Source: Bactrocera neohumeralis (lineage: Eukaryota > Arthropoda > Insecta > Diptera > Tephritidae). Taken from it: DNA of 64,000 nucleotides. This document shows, one piece after another, positions 12,801-24,900 of this stretch (positions are counted from its first letter, which is position 1; each line of letters starts with the position of its first letter). The stretch is taken from positions 78,909,106 through 78,973,105 of the forward strand of contig NC_065922.1 of assembly GCF_024586455.1 (NCBI RefSeq). Direction: 5' to 3'. The notes under the pieces were generated by a model that was given only the letters and a program-made list of their open reading frames with translations, did no database searches and had not been told where the DNA came from. A program made the position numbers and the translations under genes.

Positions 12801-13512
12801 TGCAATACATAACTACCCTGACTGTTTTTTGTCAATGTTAGTTCAGTTTTGTTTATTAATTTATGTACATGTCGGTGTTTCGGTATGTGTGTTATTTTAC
12901 ATACAAATATATGTACATATGTATAGGCACAAATGTGTATATACATACATATGTATGTATGTCATAAAAAATGAATTCTCTTTCTTTGCAGATTCAATAT
13001 TTTACTTAACTCATTGCTAGATTGATATATGTACATACATAAGTATTTATTCCCACTTTAAAATATCATTGAATTATGTAGCATCACAATATCCATATAT
13101 TCATTGCCATATCAATCCCATCTGCTGTGTATCACATTTAGCTTATATTCGCCCTATTGAATGAGGTGTTTTGCAGTGAAGTGATCTGGTTGCCTGGTAG
13201 CATTACCTAATATACTTCTAGTTAAAATCTAAATTCTACTGCCCTGCCCATAGTGGGTGTAGTAGATTTGCTTTTGCGTGACCCTTCTTCCTATTTTGTG
13301 GTTATATTTGAATTTTTTGATAAAGACACCTCATTCCGAGACAAAACAAATTATGAGCCTTTGATACAATCAATCGTTTGATAGAAGACATCACCTCGAA
13401 TTATGAATTGGACAGGCTAATTAATACAAAAATTAAGAATAAAAAACCAGGAGAACTCAAGAATATGTAAACACACAATTTGTATATTTTTAATTTACAC
13501 ATAAAAACATAC

Positions 13513-13544
<32 letters not shown>

Positions 13545-15184
13545 GTATATGTACATACACATACATATGTATGTGTATAAGCATTAATTTTAAGAAGCTG
13601 CTTAAGAATTAACGTTTCATTGGCATTTGGTAATTCTACACAAAATATGTTACAAACCTGTTAATTATAAAAATGTCAACAGCCGTACATGTTGACTGAC
13701 CCTCAAATATGTCCATGAATATTTTTGAATTACCACACCTTTTCAATAACATAAAAATATAATACTTATTTGAAATATAATCTATGAAATTTTGTTTCTA
13801 TTGAAAATTTGTTTGTTAATAAACAACCCAGTGCGTGTATACAGGAAAAAACCTGTTGTTAAACTTGGAAAATGTTAAATTTGGAAAGTGTAGTTATTGG
13901 AAGACGTTATAAAATATACTCATACAATTTAACACTTTCAAATAATATTTTCTCGTTCAGGCGTGGTTTTGAATTATTTGTCAATAACTCATTAAACAAT
14001 ACCATCACCAATCGTAATGTTAAGTTAATCTTTTTCTCTTTAACAATAAAAACTCTATTGGTTCAATTGATGTTTTGGAGGATATATACACACATACATA
14101 TACACATAAATATGCACATATGTATGTATGTATGTTAAAGGAAATTCAGCCTGGCCTTACTAGGCCAAAGAATGCTGGCGCCAGTTTTTGCATTGAATAA
14201 AGTAATCCCCGAACTGTTTTTGTTGTCTTTTATTGTCAGTGTTCGTTTAGTCATGTAAGTTTACTATCCTTCTAACCAAGGGACATGTATATGTTCTTAC
14301 ATAGTATATACGTATGTATATATATGTAAATATAATGTAACTTATAGTATAAAACTACTCTGCGAATGATTTTCATGTGCATGTGCGCTTCTTCAATGTA
14401 AATTCCCTGCAGTTAAATCAACAAGTTATAAAGCATTTTGTAACCAACTTTGAACACAGATTGAACTAGTTAGCCAACTGTCTTTTCTCCGTACAAACGA
14501 CTTTATTCGAGTTTATGTATGTATATGACAACTCCTAGAGGGTTCAAAAATAAGACGAAAAATTCAAGTTGGATTTTGGAGTAAAACCATTAGTGTGATA
14601 AAATAGCACATTACAAGATCCTATAATAGGAATCTATTTAAAGTTCATCTAACATTTGGATTTCAGACAGGAAGATAGAATCTGGTAAATTTCATGACTA
14701 GTTTAATCCTTCACTAAAGGATTTATGTTCACCACTATTCAAGAAACTAAAGTATTAGCGTATGGAAGAATATGTGGGAAGTTAGTGAAGCTACGGGTAT
14801 TTTCTCTACTTCAGATGTACGTATATTAATAAGTGGTGCTAATATCTGTCTTAACTGTTTCACCAAGCTTATCTTAAATTTCTTGTTTTCTGACAAATGG
14901 AGGGAACTACAAGTTTCAACCCGACATCAAATGGCTAATGAATTATATAAGAAGGTTAAATTCGTTCGACGAAAGATTTTAATATAATACTATAAATATA
15001 AAATAAATCTTTGGTCACCCAGTAAATTTGACACTATCTTACGGGTCAAGATTTTCTCCAATCTTATATGTTCCATAGATTCAAATATAGTCGAATAATA
15101 AACAAATGCCAAGTCAAGCTGAACAAGTTGACAACTGTTGGATAATAAAACACAATAAATTTCTTCAATGGCTTACAATTGAAG
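12801..15184. other. AT-rich non-coding DNA
   Basis: No gene is recognised. It holds a simple (AT)n and TATGTA tract at 13508-13576 and TACATA-type runs at 12899-12962 and 14088-14134. Confidence 0.5.
13508..13576. repeat. (AT)n and TATGTA compound microsatellite
   Basis: A pure AT dinucleotide tract (13513-13531) continues into TACATATGTATATGTACATA units. Confidence 0.85.
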
Positions 15185-15839
15185 TAATTTATATAAATAA
15201 AAATGAATCGTCAAAATGTATGTACGCTCATAACTCAATAACGACTGGACCAATTTGGCCAATTATTTTTCTTAAATGTTCGTTGAAGTTCAAAGATGGT
15301 TTTCACGGCGAGAAAAAATCGAATAATTTCCGGAAAACCCCTTAACACAGCCCTTTCTTTTCCCCATACAAACGTTATATAAAAATGAATGTTTGTTTGT
15401 TAGTAACACTAAGAGAACGATTGAACCAATCTTGATGAAATTTTTAAAGGTTGTTTGTTGTGGATCAGGAAAGGTTTAGAAACAAAATACCTTATACTTT
15501 TCATGAGGAGAAGTCGGAAAATTGGACAATTCCAAAAAGTAACATTTTCCATACACTTTTTTCAATTTTTGTTCGTTTTGTTTTTCAATATTTTGATTTG
15601 TACATTATTTGAATCGTTCAATTGCGGTCGCTTGCTTTTTTATTCCGACTATCCAAAGGAAAAATTATTGAAAGTTATTCAGTGAAAACTTTATTTGTGT
15701 TTCAGACGAAGTGATCAATTATAGATTGAAATTTGTTACGAAGCCATGAAAAGGTCGCGCTAATATTGGTCGGCGTTCTTTTTGCCATCAACGTAAGGCA
15801 GCCCAAGGAAATGCAAGAATTACTCCCAAAATGTGATGA

Positions 15840-16635
15840 CATACGTGCGGAATTATAGATCGCGGTCAATCAGCTAGCGATTGTAACGATATCACAGCAC
15901 GACTTTTTAAACAATAGCTGCGATGTTTGATGGTCTTTATCTTGAAGCAACCTATGGTATATATGGTGCTGTTAGATGCTGAATGTATTCTGTTGAGTAG
16001 CAAAAAAGAGGTTAGCTGCACGCACACAGTCATCTTTGGATGCGGATGGTGATTACGCCAGATCAAATTGATTATATCATTTCAGCGGAAATTCCTTATT
16101 CAGAGATAGATCCAGAATTATACGAAGTGCTGAAAACCAATATGGTTCATGGACCTTGCGAACCTTACAATCCTACTTTGGTTTGTATGTCTGACAATAA
16201 ATGTACGAAACACTACTCATGTGCTTTTCTTTCGGAAACGGAAATGGGAAATGATGGATATTCACTATATCGGCGTCGCTCACCAGACGACAATGGCAGA
16301 ACATTTAGCATTTAGAGGCGTAAATATCGACGTTAACAACACATCGAAGTTGACAACACATGGATCGTACCATATTCGCCACTTTTGTCTAATTCACATT
16401 CAAAACTCATGTCAATGTTGAATATTGCAGATTGGTGAAATCGATCAAATACGTTTGCAAGTACGTCACCAAAGAAAGCAACATAGCGGGTATTGGAGAT
16501 CAGCAGTATCAAATGGGTCGATATGTGAACTGCAATAAAGCGCTTTGTAGGATATTTACTTTTGCAATTCATGAAAGTTTTCCGACTGTTATGCGTCTCG
16601 CGGTTCAACTTCATTTAATTCATTGGTTATTGTGA
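15840..16635 (+). pseudogene. Helitron Rep (HUH nuclease) pseudogene
   Basis: In broken frames one can read RC*MYSVE*QKRG, then LHAH (the HxH metal-binding motif, codons 16019-16027), then VITPDQIDYIISAEIP (from 16049), MVHGPCEPYNP, DGYSLYRRRSPDDNGR, and KYVCKYVTK (16447-16470), which holds the Rep catalytic tyrosines. Two Trp codons expected from the family appear as TGA (15980) and TAG (about 15998). The frame changes again after 16,310. It is clearly inactive. Confidence 0.8.
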
Positions 16636-16849
16636 ATGGTACAGTGTGTGCAACTTTTTGAGAAGCATGCCAGCAGTTGCATTTGTTGGAGCAAGATAAT
16701 CACTGGAATCAGACGAAGGACAATGCGATAGTTACTTCGCATGCCACTGAAGTTCGCATACTTTTCGCGAAGATCATTTCGACATATCAGCTTTCAAATT
16801 AGCGTTAATTATAGGATACGAAAAAATGACATTGCCGATGACATTTTAC

Positions 16850-17490
16850 ATTGTATTCGCTAAGAATTGGAAATGGGCAAATTTCGGTTGATACTTCCAG
16901 TGGTTTGATATCAATTTCACCTCCCTTTTGTCAATTCACTTCAACGGAAGTTGAACTCATCACGAATGTTTATCCGACCATTATTATTTATCGTAACTGC
17001 AATTGCTTGAGTGCACGCGCAATTTTAGCTGCCAAAAATACCGATGTTATTCAAAGTCAAATTCCGGGAGGTTTGCGCACATATAAATCGATCGATCGTC
17101 TTGACAAGAAAGACGAAACCGCAAATTATCCAGTGGAATTTCCAAATTCTTTGGAGAGACTTGGTATGCCCCAGCATCATTTGCGTCTCAAAATTGGATC
17201 TGTCATCATAATGTTTCACAATCTTCATGCACCGAAACTGTGTAATGGAATCCGACTGATTATGACGCAGTTATCGAATACAAGGGACAGCCATTTCAGT
17301 TCAAACGTATTCAATTTCCAGGGAAAATTGCCTTTGCGTTGACAATCAACAGGACACAAGGAAATCGGGAAATGCTATGTTTTTCGTACGGCCAGATATA
17401 TGTGGCGTGTTGACGAGTTGGAAACCCATCTTCTCTGTATATTTACGCACCAGTACAGAAATCAAAAAATTATGTTTATTAAGCTGCGTT
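16850..17490 (+). pseudogene. Helitron PIF1-like helicase pseudogene, C-terminal part only
   Basis: It reads LRIGNGQISVDTSSGLISI, LSARAILAAKNTDV, IPGGLRTYKSIDRL, and MPQHHLRLKIGSVIIM with LCNGIRL, all typical of Helitron helicase C-terminal motifs. After 17,280 the match continues in other frames (FKRIQFPGKIAFALTIN, then SYGQIYVACxRVG). The Walker A and B region that should precede it is absent between 16,640 and 16,850. Confidence 0.8.
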
Positions 17491-17607
17491 ACATTAAAAA
17501 AATGTAGAAAAATCGAAAATAAATCATTTTCGACACAATATAATTTCAACTTTTTTCATTTCAAAACACATAATTTCACCCAGGACAACGGCTGCGGGGT
17601 CAGCTAG

Positions 17608-18189
17608 TATAAAATAAAAATTAAACTCTCGTAAACACATTTTTTCATGCTTTGTTGTTTCGTTTTTATGAATACTCGTATGAGCAAATAATCAAACAAT
17701 TCTTAAATCTACTTTTTTCTAAACCATAATTTTTTTTTTGAATAAATTGAGTTATTTGTGCTCCTTAATTAGTGTTCAAAACTGAAACGAATAAAAATAC
17801 AACTGAAAAACAGTATGTATCATATTTTAATCGCCTTTCAAGGCTGCCGTCGCTATAACATACGCAGACATAACCAGATTCAGTCAACCTTTTAAAAAAA
17901 AGGGTATGTAAGCTTATTTTGTTATTCAATGTATAGACCAAAAATTGAATAAACAACCAAACACATAAACAATAAAAATAAATAAGCCGAAATTATTTAA
18001 TTTCATTGATCATTGATCATTCAAATGCTGGTGTTTCGCGTTTTCTAAAGACTAGAATAAATTATGCAAGCGCTTTATTTTTTCACATTTAATATTCCCG
18101 TTAAGTGTTACCGAGAGTGTGATATTGGTAAACAAAGACTCATAATCGCGATTATAATTCCTTATGCTATATCTGCTTGCTAGTTCAAC
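17608..18189. other. AT-rich non-coding DNA
   Basis: No gene is seen. A small tandem of CATTGAT occurs at about 18004-18021. Confidence 0.4.
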
Positions 18190-18625
18190 GGATAACTTAG
18201 GTAACAAATGACATACCTTAGCAATCTGTATCTACGTGTCCCTTGGCACCATAAGAAACATTTGAAAATGGGAAAAATTTAGTAATACTCATTTCCCCCT
18301 ATAAGGATCTTGTTCGGTCAGTTTATATGACTGCTAAATGCTTAATAGTTGGATGTGAACATTTCTTCGGAGATTACATTCAATATAAGCACTCGATTCC
18401 GAGCGTTCAGTTTGTATAGCAGCTATAGTGGTCCGATATCAGCAGTTCAGTCAAATGTGCAGCTACGTGGGGAGAAAAATTAAAAATTTTAGAACGGTAT
18501 CTCAAAAACTGAGGATCTAGTTCGCATATATACATACAGACGGACAAACATCCAGCCAGGCAGTCTAGTTAGTTGCTATAAACATCGTGGCAAACTTAAT
18601 TTACCCTGTTATGGTATACAAATTA
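18190..18625. mobile_element. Degenerate dispersed fly repeat (GTGGTCCGATAT family)
   Basis: CCGAGCGTTCAGTTTGTATA through AGTGGTCCGATATCAGC (18397-18441) and CGTGGCAAACTTAATTTACC (18587-18606) are hallmarks of a second repeat family common in flies. The same landmarks occur at 48,699-48,855. It is non-coding and strongly decayed. Confidence 0.6.
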
Positions 18626-21189
18626 TTTTTTATTAAAATGGCTGACCAATTACACATTGCGTATATTACTGATATTGTTATCGATAGCATCGCTCTTTAT
18701 GTGATACCACATAAGCCTTTAAGAAATGTCAATAAATCGTAATATATGATAGAATTTATCTACACAAAATAAAAATTTTTTGGTTTAGCAAATGTTTAAA
18801 AATAAATATCATAATATTTTAACTATTTACCTGTATGTACTTATAAGCGGCTGCAATTATTGCGATTGATATTTATCCTTATCGCTAAGATCCCATTTAT
18901 ATACTATAATTTATTTGAATTTCCAAAAAATAATGGAAAAAGTTCGCACCGCTTAGTATAAATAATAAAGTTCTTAAGTTATTTATTACTCAAGTAGGTA
19001 ATTTGTATAGTATTTCAACCGTTCGTAATAAATCAAGTAGTTTCTATTGACATACAATTTACTCAATTTCCATTTATGTGCATTCATATCAACTAACCTA
19101 ACTTTTACTTATATTGATGAAAAAACTCTGCAAAAGTCTTAAAGGACTAAGAATACAAGACAAGTTGAACTCATACTTACATATTCCTTTCTTCTGTGTT
19201 ATATGCATGAGTATATGTTCAATAACAGAAGATCATATAATGAATTACTAATGCATTTAAATTGATATATTAAAAATATATTCTACACATGAAAACCCAG
19301 GTTGAACTTCTGTTCTGTTGTTCATACAATACAATATATTATTCAGTTGTTATGTAAAATGTATATTATGTACTTGTGCAAAATGTATATATATTATTAA
19401 AGATTAACTCTCTCCCCACAAACGCTAAGTTTAACCAATACAGTAGGTTTACTTGTGAATCGGTAAGAAACTTGAGTAATGGGTATCTTTTGCTGCTAGT
19501 TTTGTGGGCTTCTACTTGTAGTTTTTTTCAAGAATACTTTGATTTAATGTCTAAAGAAATTATACACAATACTCTAAATATTGTCTTTGTGTTTGAGTTT
19601 ATACCGTATACATAGCTATTATTTCAATTAGTATTATGTGATTCTGTAGTAAAAATTAGTGATTTTGTTATTTAACTTCTCAAATCAATAATATGATACA
19701 CATATTGGTATCTGCTAAATGGGATAATATTAGTATCAGTTAATAAGATACCAAATACAATTTTAATGCACATATTGTATAATAACGAAAGTGGAATTCT
19801 CATTATTCACTTTTTAGTTTTCTGACCAATATTAATTTTTATGACTTTTAGAGATACCAACTGCAAGAGTATAAAATGTTTGGGCGCACGCACCTTAATC
19901 TACTTCACAACTTTAAAAATAAAAAAATGCGTTCCATTCCATCAAGGCATAAACGTTCCATTTTCATAAAGAGAAGCAAAGTAATGGGAGCTAAGCAAAT
20001 ACTCAAAAATAGCCGATGATTAAGCATTTGGTGCCCAGAGTCACTCTTAAGCTGCTACTTGCTGTGTTTGTTGCAGCGCAGTCGTGAAAAATTGTTCGCA
20101 TATAGAAAGAATAAAAAAATTATAATTAATATTTCAATTATTTTCAACGCCCACACTATACGGGCTGCTAGCTGTGAGCACATTGTGGCTCACCCAGTGC
20201 TATTCACGGCTTACAGCTTTTCTCTTACTTAGAAATCGTAGTTAGTTTTAGCATCATTAGCAATGTAACTAAGCACATAGTTATATAAATAGCAATAACA
20301 AAATTGGTACCACAATAAGCTTCTATAAATTACTAATGTGTGGAGATTCAGCATTTAAATTATTGGCGATGCGCAAGCGCCGTTTAATAATCGCCGATGA
20401 TTAATATTGATTTTGCTATATATTTTTTGTTCACATTTTTAAACAAGCATTTGTACATATGTTTTTACGCATATATACATACGTATAGGTATATATAGAT
20501 GTATCTATGGCCAAAAGCTTACTAATTACTTATTTTATACATACAAATATGTACAAATATTTACACATCAAAAACGTAAATTATATAATATACATATATG
20601 TTTTACTTATTTTTATTCACATATGTATGTATGTATATACACACTACTGTTGTAAAAAAGTTTCACAATAGATAATACATATATCGCCGTTTCCCTATTT
20701 ATTAAGTTTTTAAATTGGGGCATAGTGCAATACTAAATATCATTGCGCGCCGACTCTGTTATGTTAGTGATTCGAACTTATTTACTTTGGTATTTATTGT
20801 CAGTTCATGAATGGTTGAGACCATGGCGTATACGTAATTCGTACTCATCGAACATTTTTACGTATGTATGCATGGTTATTAATTGGCGATTACGTTATGT
20901 CATTTGACTCCGGTAATTTTGTGGGGTTGACATACCAGACATATAGACAATGATCTATGCCGTCCATGTAAAAGAGTGGTGCAAAAGTACACAGAAAGGA
21001 TAACCTCCAAAATTTATTAAACATGCAAACAAAAAACACAAAATATAGTGAATATTTAAGATTTACGATACTTGTAATTATGTTATCATTTACATACAAA
21101 AATTGGATACAGTCGCGTATGCTAAAATAAGAGAATTTATTTATTGATAAAAGCTTTAGAAAATAAATTTTACTCAGTTGTTATCAGTA
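18626..21189. other. AT-rich non-coding DNA
   Basis: No gene is recognised. Near 19864 a relic reading GCAAGAGTATAAAATGTTTG resembles the right end of the 8.6-kb repeat. A hairpin-forming GTGAGC...GCTCAC lies at 20174-20193 in a locally GC-richer patch (20,150-20,220). Confidence 0.4.
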
Positions 21190-21960
21190 CCTATTATTTT
21201 AAATTTTGCTATTTCGTTATTAATATGAAGCGACATCTATTGGTGAAACTTTAAAATAACTAAAAGCATAAATAACATAAAATGTTAACAGAATATTCAC
21301 TACTGAATAGGAAGGCGCAAATGTTAAAAAGTTCTAATTTTCAAATACAATTTCGAAAAAACAAACACCATGCCAAGAGGTAAACGGGGAAAGGGGCTAA
21401 AAATAGACATCAATGGGCAAAATATTTGATGTTACAATAAGAAAATATGCTATACAAACAGCACCACAAATAACATCTGAATATAGTGTCTTTTGTGTGA
21501 AGTCAAACAGCTATCTTTGTTTATATGTTTCAAATGACAAATTTGAATGAAAATATTTTCGAATATTCTCTTCCTTTCATACGCATGCATATTTTTCATA
21601 TAGATAAGTACATACAATATGCAATTGTAAAAAATTAAACATTCGTGCAATCGATAAAACAAACGCAGACGCCCCATCATCAATCAATAACATTGCAGAA
21701 AGCGTTTGCCATATCTTCTAAATACGGTTGAACTTCCATAACTCGAAGTTTACTATAACTCGAACCCTTGAATTGATTTTTTTGAAATAAAACAATTTCT
21801 AAAACATTTCTGGTACAGCATTTGCGCCTTCTCAATTTGTTAACATTCCCTGATTGTACTTAGTTCAGATTAGAACCTAACATATTAAATTTTGTTATTT
21901 TATATAAGGAGGTTATATTGGTGGAACTTTTAAATAGCAAAAATCATAAAATTTATTATA
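21190..21960. repeat. Diverged direct repeats flanking a possible element
   Basis: About 80 nt at 21,190-21,285 recur in diverged form at 21,880-21,955. The shared core is ATTGGTGAAACTTTAAAATA versus ATTGGTGGAACTTTTAAATA. Between them GGCGCAAATG (21313) and CATTTGCGCC (about 21819) form an inverted pair, and 21725-21760 (GGTTGAACTTCCATAACTCG) resembles a pogo-type end. It is probably a decayed mobile element. Confidence 0.45.
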
Positions 21961-24900
21961 TTCCATTCGGAGCAATTCTAAAGTAAAATTACAGTTAAAC
22001 AAACTTGCCTCTGTGACTACTCACCCACCTACTAATAACACACCATCGACGGTTTTAACGTAAATAAATTTGGTTACTTCAACCATTTAAGAAGTTTATT
22101 CTGAAAACGGCAGGAAATGAAATAACTTCGAATTAATTTTCAGATACAGTCAGTTTTATTGCGTTTGCAGTGATATATTGAATATCCATAATAACATCAA
22201 ACACATATATGTATATAATTTATATTAACAAAAATAAGTTTCTGAAACACAAATTTATTCAACAAAACAAGCTAATATATGTATGTATATATTACAAGTT
22301 TCAGAATTTTTCGTGTGCAGTATAACTATTACAAACAGGTATGTATTTAAAAGTCCGATTTTATTTCTCCAAAATTCCTCCACAAAGGAAAATTCAGTGT
22401 ATTATAATGTCTATGTCAATGAGCGCAGCGGTTGTTGAAATAGAAAGTTGAAAACAATTCTCACTAAACAGTGAATCGTGAAAATAACAGCTGACTGCAT
22501 CCCATGACCATGATTCAGTACATTAAGAGCTAATTTTAAAAGCTATGTAAATTTTTCTCTAGCAATGTTACCAAAATTTGTATTGAAGGAATGCACATGC
22601 GCATTTACAATTTATCTTCTGTCATTTACATACATTTACATATGTATCATAACTCTAAATGAAATAATAGTAAGGAAGAATTTACGGTACTGTGCCCATT
22701 GTATGATGTCATCAAAACAGACTGGAAACATACATATGTACATATGTATGTACATATGTAAATAAAACTTAAATATTTAAAAGCACGTGTATTTGTATGC
22801 AAATAACCATATTCGGCATAAAATCCTCAGACATAAAATATTACAAAAGCGTAGAAATGTAGTCAAGCTTTGGTACACCTACACATACATATGTACATAT
22901 GTACATGTAAATTCGTCACTATTAACTCGTCATAATATTTAACGCACTGAAGTCACTTACCTTACCGTAGGCACTAGCATATTTTTTTTTTTTAATTTCT
23001 ACAAGTTTAAACATGTGTATGTACATATGTATATATGTATATTCAACTTATCATATCGAGGACGAATGCACTCAAACTATCCATATTTCATTTCAATCGC
23101 TGGCGCAATTTGTAATGTATATTAGTGGTTGGTGCATTCCTTTGCTCTAGTAGCAGTTGCTGGGGAGCTTATTTTGTGTGCGCACAAATAGTTACCATCG
23201 CAACCTTAAACATATATAACAAGAAATAGAATGTCAAAGGAATAAAATAATATTGATGGATTGAAGTCGCGTAAGGAGAAGGCAGTATTGGAGCGACGAG
23301 ATAATGACGTCCACTAAATTGGTGTATGGTGTACTATAGAACAAATGAGTGATCCAAAGTTGAACAATTGCTTTATTTTCCAAATGTAAATATTCTCCTA
23401 TTCTTTTTTGTCTACGAGTATATTAATTTCTATAACACCAATATAAAATCCATTTATCGTGGCCTGCAGGATTTGTGCAAAGATTTCGTACATATGTATG
23501 TATATAAACGTCATTTTAACGTATACGTTGTAACTTTTAAATGGAAATAACATTTTTGCGGAAACGTCAATTTGAGTAAGTTAAGTGTGTACAATAGGAA
23601 AACATATGTGCATAATTAGTCTTACTTGTTCTACTATATTGAAAAGTTCCAATTTTAATACTATTTACATATGTATGTACATATGTAGTATTTTCTTTTC
23701 TTTCGCATCGTATTAAGGACTCTTATACCGTTTATGAATGGGAATTTGAACAGGATTCATTTTCAACTGTACTCTACTTCTCTGCCATCTATTCTATTAT
23801 TACCCATTCTGTGTTGTTTTTAATATCCTCTGATTTTTCTTTTTCTTTCAAAAGTGAGTCAGTTATATGTGTCGACTTCGTTGCTTGACGTTTCTACAAT
23901 TATCTGTCAAAATTTGACGAAAATTTACCGATAGTTCGATAAATGTTGGAGGAGCATAAAACGAAGCATTTCGTATCCGCTCGGGTGTCCTAATGACCGA
24001 GTATTGTGAGCGTAAACGGGTTGGTGCTGGCAAACGGGTGGGGTCATTGAGTGGCCGCCAAAGGCTGACTTTATGATGTGTTTGTCGTTTGTTGTAAAGA
24101 AAAGACCGTGGCACATGGTCTGTGAGGTATTGCGTGCGACATGCAACTTATGTACATATGTGTATATATCCCAGGCGCCAATATATCTTTTCGTTAAATA
24201 ATCACACGAACTTACAAACAAATTTATTGTTATTGCAACAAACTTAACGAAGCATAGACTTCCAAGGTATTCATTTCAAGCACAAGACGACAGTTTAAAC
24301 GAACCACAGAGGCGAACGGATTTTCGGGTAAAAGGCAACGCTTGCAACACTTACTAACTGTTCACTTCCCTAAGTCAATACATAGAAAATATACTATAAG
24401 GATTTTTTCAAGCTGTCTAAAATGTAATTTAAACGGTTTATTTATAAAATTTTCTTGAAAATCGGTTCGTTTTTATGAAAGCGCAATATGTTAACACTAA
24501 GAATCAGTTTTTTTAGTGTTTAACATTGTGAATATAAAAAAGAAAATTGTTAAATAATATAGTGTATAGTATGTTCACAGAAAGTTTTTCTTGATATCAA
24601 AGATAACTTGAAAATAGTATAAAATTATACAATTTAAAGAAATGATATAAAAAAATTGACTTTCGATTTTTCTATCCGGGGTTGTGTATCTGGTAAAATG
24701 GTATGAGTATAGGTGGAGTGTGAAAAGGAAGGCACAAGCTTAAACGAAGAAAAAGCAATACCAGTTCCATACTCGCACGAGTAAAAGGCGAGCCAAGCAC
24801 AAGGATATGTCATTATACGCCACCCAGAGTAGCAATACTATAGATGTACAATATATGTATATACATATGTCCATGCCCCTTATTGAATACGTATAGAAAA

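Larger units (their letters stand above)
15185..17607 (+). mobile_element. Decayed Helitron
   Basis: The 5' part (15,190-15,480) has two blocks of the ACTGGACCAATTTGG type found in insect Helitron leaders. From about 15,720 to 16,620 runs a broken Rep domain, then a short broken PIF1-like helicase C-terminal part (16,850-17,490). The 3' end is GGGGTCAGCTAG followed by T, the usual Helitron CTAG terminus. Rolling-circle Helitrons use both activities for transposition; this copy has stops, frameshifts and a large internal deletion and cannot be active. Confidence 0.82.

Noticed and set aside
16040..17342. Functional nuclease-helicase gene
   Set aside because: Stops, frame changes and loss of the helicase core show it is a dead Helitron.
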